NCBI RefSeq assembly: GCF_000003605.2
Contig: NW_003118931.1
Location: 644,481 to 676,606, forward strand
Direction: 5' to 3'
Length of the DNA: 32,126 bases
From: Saccoglossus kowalevskii
Lineage: Eukaryota; Hemichordata; Enteropneusta; Harrimaniidae
The first letter of the stretch is position 1. The number at the start of each line of letters is the position of its first letter. The notes under the pieces are model-generated. The model did no database searches, was not told where the DNA came from, and was given only the letters and a program-made list of their open reading frames with translations. Made by a program: the position numbers and the translations under genes. Shown piece after piece: positions 12,101 to 19,900 of the stretch.

Positions 12101-15100
12101 TCCTCACAGCGTTGTTAAACTGTTCCGCTAACTAAGTATTTCTATGGCAACAATTAAATCATATAGCCCAGATCAAACAGCAAGTAGTTCGGAAAATACG
12201 ATTGATCGTTGGCTGGCTGGTTGAAGTACTAAACGTACCTCGTTGTTCGCACACTACAGTCGAAAGTTAAAGATTATTATATAAATGCGTTGTTCACGGA
12301 TATTTCCTGACGTGATGGAGGGGTATTTCTACACGAAAATCATTAACTACGTGAAAATTGGGTCATCAATTCCCACATAATTGACGCTCGGCGTTTTTTT
12401 TTGTGATCGCGTTTTAAATAAAACTTCAATACATTCTGAACCGCATCAAATGATAGCCAGACAATTTGTGTCGCTAGTGAAATCTAAACACTATGCTATT
12501 TTTTTTTATTAAACCCACGTACACATACACATAAAAAACGCTAGAGTTTACGAGCGGGTCACGTGACTCCGATAGAGATGGTCGTGCCAAGCGAGCGATT
12601 TTCGTAATTCCCGCCGTTTCGTTCGAAAACCGTAGACTAAAACTTACGTGTACTAGTATCTTATTGATTGATGGTGTCATTTTGTTCGATGTCTTTACAA
12701 GCTCCGCGTCGCTCCATGATACTGGTGATATAGGCGGAATAAAGGCGACAGACGTAGTCGTCCATGTTATTTGCACCCACGTCTGACGTAATAGTATATT
12801 CAATTTCCTTAACTCGCATCGAATGCTAGATATACGCGCCTACTTCATGCACGGAGTTTCGCGGACACGCCACCGATTAAATACGTATATATTTTCACTT
12901 TAGTGCCGGCGCGTGGCCAGTGTTATCTCTTGGTTTTCGCCGCGGGGTCGTAATGCTATAGGAAAACTGACAACCAGAATCGTGTCTGTTTTGCATTATC
13001 GTCGGAGGTCATGCCTGTATTTAAATTTAAATGCTTACTCTACCAGACTACGTGCTGAGGAATAATGTTAACTTAGATAACGTACTCCTCTGTGTGTTTC
13101 GTGATGTATGGCCGGGAGTTGTTCAGTCTTCCGTTCATAAATTTCTTTTTTTTGACAGTGAGTAATCCTGAGTGCCACCTAACCTACCTTTGAGCTACCT
13201 CTACCTTTATATCTTTGAGAAAAAATTAATTTAAAATTAACGACATGTTTTTTTCATATCAAATTTAATTAAATAACCAATTCGTAGTTTTTTTTGATTG
13301 GGAAAAGTTGTTCCCATGACAATATCTCCATGGATACGTTACGAGTCACGGTTACTGGGATGTGCATTTCCCCTATAAAATAACCAACTTTAAACAAGAG
13401 AACTCTTTCAAAAGCAACAACCATTATTATTTGTTTGGTCAACAACAAAAAGACGCTACAATTTTAGTATATTGATGTACTTATACTAGTTACTGCGTCG
13501 AAGAAATCTCAAGTTGTATTTTTAACTGTTGCTATGGAAATTTAAAGCCATCTGTTGAAGTGGCGCATCATTCGTTATATTATACCGATCGGTTATTAAA
13601 TAATTCATTGTAGAATGTGTGTCAGATTAATTCCACATTCAATTCAAGTTCACGTACTGGTTATTGTTATGATACCTGGTCAAACACAATACTTCGTTGG
13701 CACTAACTGACCACACGCACCGACACGCGAACGCACACAAGCAAGCAATGTGCACGAAGTGGAAACTAACTGAGAAGGTCGAATACTGTTATTGTGCTTT
13801 GGTTTTTCTTCGTAATATTTATAGAATATACCGGGAACAAGTTGTTTTATCAATTTATTTTGTACTCTATGATAATGAACCATTGACGACGACCTTGCGT
13901 TTACACAACGTGTACCACGTGCACCTGAGGCGATTTTCTTTCGATATGGAGATAATATTGCTAGACAAAAGTCTAATAAGCTTCACCGGGATTCTTCCCA
14001 CAGAAAGAGCTGTATGGAAAAAATATAAGACACCAGAAAATGTTGTAAATCTATTCCAAATTCCCGTGTTGGTTTTAACAAACATAATGACGATTTGTTA
14101 TCGACTTTAAAGACCGGTTCTGCAGACCAAATATAATGTATCACTCCTAACAACTGACGTGTTCTAGTCGAATGCTTTCCTTGTCTGTCTGTATATACTA
14201 CCACCAGTCAATGTTGTTCTTTTTTCCCGTCACGTAGAAAACAAAGGCGTTACCTTGGAGAGAGTGTATGGCGGCCATTTTATGACGTCACTTGACATGG
14301 CAGGTGTGGCGCTCTCAATTTTACACTTGGATGGGACTCGTAGACGTTGCTTGGGTAAGCTCATAGCAGTGTATGTTACAGTATTCACCCAAGCTTTCCG
14401 TGTGTATTCATTGCTAAGACGTGTAGTCATATAGCGGCAGATACGATGATAGTGTTTGCATGTTTATTAGAGATTAGATATACACGTACTACGAAAACTG
14501 CCGTCCCCTGGTCTGAAAAAATATATATTGTGCTTCTATGATTGTTTGCATCGTCGACGCCAGCAAAGTGTTGTCTATTCTGTACTATTTGTCTCTGCAA
14601 GGCCCACGAAAACTATACAATGTAATTGATGCGGGTTCGCGTCTTTTTTATTTAAATTTGTATAAAAATGTTTATTTTAATTTTTCGTGAACATTCATTT
14701 TTTTTTGTGTGTGAAATCTTATAATACACTCATACATTTTTTCTCTGATCATGTTGTCGATAGTTTTGTCTTGGGCTAAGCCATGCGTTTCCTAAATTAG
14801 GGAGGGCATTGTTTTTATTTATTTATTTACAACGCGATATACGTTAATTTTCTTGTAATATAGCGAGTGAACTCCATTTTAACTAACGTTATTGAAAATG
14901 TATTACTTGTTTAAATGTTGTTCCATTAATCATAGTTGTATTCTTTGTTTGTGGTTATTTACAAGAACCTTGGGAATAAGTAAACTGGCATGTGACGTCA
15001 GCATATACATATCTAAAAGTGAATGGCCACACCATGTATCTAACAAATTATATTTTGATGATTTCTACTGATCTGATTTCTGCTGATCTACTGATCTGAT

Positions 15101-16936
15101 TTCTACTGATGATGTCTACTGATCTGATTTCCACTGATGATTTCTACTGATCTGATTTCAGATGCTGAAACTACCGCATTCGGCTGGCCGAAGACCGTAA
15201 GCTCCGAGTCGTTGCTACCGGGAATGAAGCGTAGTAATCGAGACTACGCCGAAATTACGCCGAAAGAACAAGATACACGTGTGGCGCAACCTGCTGGGGC
15301 CGATATAAGTGAAGGTATAGAGTATAGCTTGTCTCACAGGGATTGTTTTATACTACCGCCACTGCCTTACTTTATCTCAGCTGTGGTTCTGGCAACTGAA
15401 CGATCATGGTGGATTGTGTCTTGATATTCTGGCGAGTTTCCCTCGTAGCATCATGTAAGCGTGCACAAAAGTTGGGAGAATTTAACTATTTAGTTAAAGA
15501 AAAAAAGACATCCGCAAGACCAGAGAAATAACTGTCATGATCTAACCGTACGAGAGGGAGAGACGGGAGGTGGTCGTTTCCAGTTTAATCCTGTTGTGCC
15601 ATATTTTTCATCATACTAGGAGTCGGGAATTGATGGTTGCCTCTTTAAGTACTTTGGCACTAAATAATTTTCAGTTACGCGGCGTATAGACAGAATGTCT
15701 CGGAAATGGTGATTGTGTCAGCAGCCGTGCATTTCCCACACAATTGTACGTTCATTCATTACTGGGGTTGAGGGCGCAGTTCCCCCGGTGAAATAGAGTC
15801 CTTTTTTTAATTATCATTCACGGACACATTGACTGTGTGCATAATTCAGATCGACTGTTTCACTTTTTACCTTACAAAACACTTTTGGGTGCCGCCATCA
15901 ATGTATTTTTCTTTCTTTCTACATTTGATGGCATGTACATGATATGATGCATGCATAGTGAATCGTGCATATAGCTGCTGGATGGTCTAGATTTCTGTAT
16001 GTAACCAAATACAGATTTCACAGCAGTAGTTGTTTTCCTCCAGTATTTAGTGGACATGTCATTCTAGTTATACACGATAGGTATATACATTAGTGTAATG
16101 TAAAGTTTTAATCGAAATCTCACATATCAGTTCTCCTTCGCTGTTGTATTATTGTAGCATGCAGATGCTAGTAGACTAAACAGCGCAGTCGTCGTCCTAA
16201 CACACTGATTTAATGTACTTCAAGTTTACTTATGCGTAATTCAGAGGCCGGTTGCATGCATATATTACTGTCTCATTATATTCCATAGTTTTGAAAAGCC
16301 TCCATTTTATGGCACGTGGTGAAATATTGTGTTCACTTGGGTGATATTGGAGAAGTCATTATAGAGAGTTCAAAAAACGTTGACTTGGGAGATGCTATGA
16401 CGGAGTTCTGTCTCGTATTGAGTCGATGTTAACGTCTGCGAGCACGTGACAAACTTAACAAGGAGTTATTTTTTACAACTACTGTGTGGCTCCGTTTAAA
16501 CTATTTTCCGGCTATGGTTTTATTTATTGCCCTTATATCATAGTATTATTTAGTCTGGCATTACATACATTTAAAAGCATATGTTTATCCCCTGGATTGA
16601 AGGTAATCCACCTTGCCAGTGGCGTATAATCTCTTGTCTTGTTCTGTTTTTTTGCCATGAAATCTTTAATGTGGATGCGGTAAACACGTGTGACCACCGG
16701 ATATTCGGAAATTGTGCTTAATGAAACTCAATATTCTGTATTCTGATTATTTTTCATTTCGAATAGGCCGCCGGAATATGGCTTAATGGCATAGGAAATC
16801 ACAAAGTCATTGCTTTCATGGAAACCAGTTTGGGTGCCTCAAATTGTGTTTACTCATTGTTATTATTGTATTATAACCTTTCTCTCAGCAAAGAATACCA
16901 AGCATTTACGGTGCTTTTAATGTCCATCTTTGATCA

Positions 16937-16982
<46 letters not shown>

Positions 16983-19900
16983 GATTGATAGGTGTTGTTT
17001 CAAAATGTCTACCTTTCTCCTTTCCCATAGAAATGAAAACATCGGTGGTCAAAGCGGTTCGATCAGCTTGCGAAGCTATTATTGCATCCGAGAGCGTCCT
17101 CAACGACCTCGACAGGGAGGGAGGCGACAACGATTGTGGGACCACGATGAAAGGGATTGCTATTGGTGAGTGGCCGTGGCTGTTGGTGTAGTCTTATTTT
17201 AGCTATGAAACGCCAATCAAAAATGTAAATACTATAACTCATTCAAAGTTAGAATTGTTGTCTCAACCCTAATGTGGTTGTAACTTTCATCAACATAAGT
17301 CTGCAACATTAATCGGTTCACCAACTCAACTAAATCATAAAAAAAAACACGGACGAGACCAGAATAATGAATGAAAATAACGTTGACGAATCGATGAGAG
17401 ACAGAAATTATCTCAGTCATATATTTGAAATGTTGCACCCACCAGACCTGTTCACAATGTGTTTTAAACGCTTCGTGTACAGGACGCGGCGCGACGACCA
17501 CAAACACAAACAGGAAGCCTTAGTCTGTATTGGGAATCAGGAAGTAGTCTTGATCAGGAATCCATAATCAGGAAGTAATCTTTTTCAAAAAATTCATTCA
17601 GTGAGTAGACTTTAGCAGGGGTTCTAAATATGTAAGATGTACATCTTTTTTCCATAAAGACTTTTATTCACATCACCAAGATTTACTGTAGTAAAAAAAC
17701 AATAAGTCTGGGTTCGAAGCGGTCACAGCTCGACATGCAACAGACTATTAAGTTAGCTCGATCACGGTGTCTGTCATTAACTTTTGCGCTAAGTTAGATT
17801 ATGAATATTCATAAGTTGAACATTATGTACATCTTACGCACATGATCTACATGCCACAATTTCAAAATAAAAATCATAAAAAATGACCACGAATTCTATA
17901 ATTCCAACCCATATACGTGTGCTGTATGCACGCATTGTCGGGCTGGTATATCATGTTTCATTTGAAAACAGGAATATTGTTGACTGGACTCGTTAAACGC
18001 TTCTAAAATTACGATCTATAGATAGTTTGGGGCATTGTATTTTTTTCTGATGTTCGTGATTTATAATAACAAGAGTCCCCGCAGCGTCATATCAGATTCG
18101 GTTTCACTTCACACTTGTTCGCGTTCAGACGTTTCTCGTCATCCACTATAAAATCCCATGCGAGCCATGTTGCCACGCAGTAATGGACAATATTTTTTTT
18201 TTAAATTTCAAAAAAATAAAACATACGAACAGTTGTAACCGTAGAATGAAAAAACCTACAGTGTGGCAAGTGCGTCATAGACTTCAGTCACGCGCAGAAC
18301 GTTCACAAGCAGACTTGCTAAAACGCGCTGATAGGAAATTTTTTTAGGTGAAAATAACCATAATTTATTTACATGAAAGAATCACGAAGAATTTGTTAAA
18401 ATGATTCCTATAAATTCAGGGAAACATTGGACATGGATGACCAGTTATCGTCTGATAATAGGGCTGCACGTGTTACTGATCAACCAATTAGTACGCGGCG
18501 TCACATAATGGTCAGCGCACGGTACTATAATCAAAAATAGAATAATCTCGCTGTTCCGTTGTCCAGTTTTAAATTAAGAAATGTCGATATTCGAAATCAA
18601 CTAACCCTTCTGTCACTAAATTGTTTCAGTACGGTGTTCTCAACTTATAGTCTAATTCGTAATCTAATGCGAAGAGACTGAACACTTTAAATTACCCAGA
18701 GTTCTCTATAAATTTTACCATTGGTCATTGATTTCGCCAAAATTTGTTACTTGCTCGCAATTTTGGACACTATTAAATTTGTAATGAGTTTTTCCAAATT
18801 ATGTATTTTATTGTGTGATCAGAATGTCGAATTTACCTCAAAGTCTCGTGAAAGGCAGTTATCCAAGAATGATNNNNNNNNNNNNNNNNNNNNNNNNNNN
18901 NNNNNNNNNNNNNNNNNNNNNNNAAATTTGTTACTGCTCGCAATTTGGACACTATAAATTGTATGAGTTTTCCAAATATGTATTTTATGTGTGATCAGAA
19001 TGTCGAATTTACCTCAAAGTCTCGTGAAAGGCAGTTATCCAAGAATGATAAGTATGGTTCTAAACCAAGTTCGGTTTACTGTTGACAACAAAAGCACTAC
19101 CACTCAAGCAAAACATTAAACATCAGTTTAGAGAAAAGAAGAACAAAAATTACAGATAGCTGTGTACTTTATCAGCCAGTACAAAACACGTGGAATTGTG
19201 GGTTATCACAGTCACTGTGAATTGTGTAACTTCTAAACGCATATCCGTGCGTAAATGCCGTACACTCGAGATCTCGATGAGTGCTACATTGGGCACCACA
19301 AACAAGGGTGCTTTGTATTGTCTCTGGCAGCGTTACTTAATGTAACAGTTCGTAGGACGTTACTATTAATTAGTAAGTAGTTTATTTAAGTAAGTCCATT
19401 GTATAGCATATGTAGCAGCAGATGTTTCCGTTTACTATTTTACGTTTACTATATGGAACACGAATATAGTTTTCGACATTCTAATACATACCCGCAAACA
19501 GGTGTCAACGCTATGGCTATCCCTTTTCTTCTCCGGGTTAGTATGTGCATAGATGTAGTAGTCTCCAACAGTTCTCATATGCAACATGAACGTAAATACA
19601 GATGTGTTTATTTTCCTCAAATAAGGTTTCTATTGTGTTCACCTGAAGTTACTGGAACCACAGCTTAGCTGTGTTTGATCTGTTTATATTTCTTTCAAAT
19701 TGTATTTTGAGCATATGGCCTCATATATGGGGCACACTCTAATATTGAGATGTCACTGAAACGGCAACGTGAAACATGCCAGTGTAGTTGTCATGACTAC
19801 TTCCCTGACAGCAGATCTTGGCAACAAAGGAAATGACAAACACAACCGAAAGATGCTAACAATTATTTTAGTTGATGACGAATAATAGTCAAATCATGGT

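Noticed and set aside
12474-12803. 109-codon reverse ORF in TKFC intron 9
   Set aside because: No motif or homologue recognised; nothing in its surroundings supports a nested gene.
13697-14110. 137-codon forward ORF in TKFC intron 9
   Set aside because: No recognisable domain, amino-acid composition typical of AT-rich noncoding DNA, and it lies wholly in an intron between two well-aligned exons.
18721-18957. ORF running through the N gap
   Set aside because: It depends on unknown bases and on the falsely duplicated sequence.
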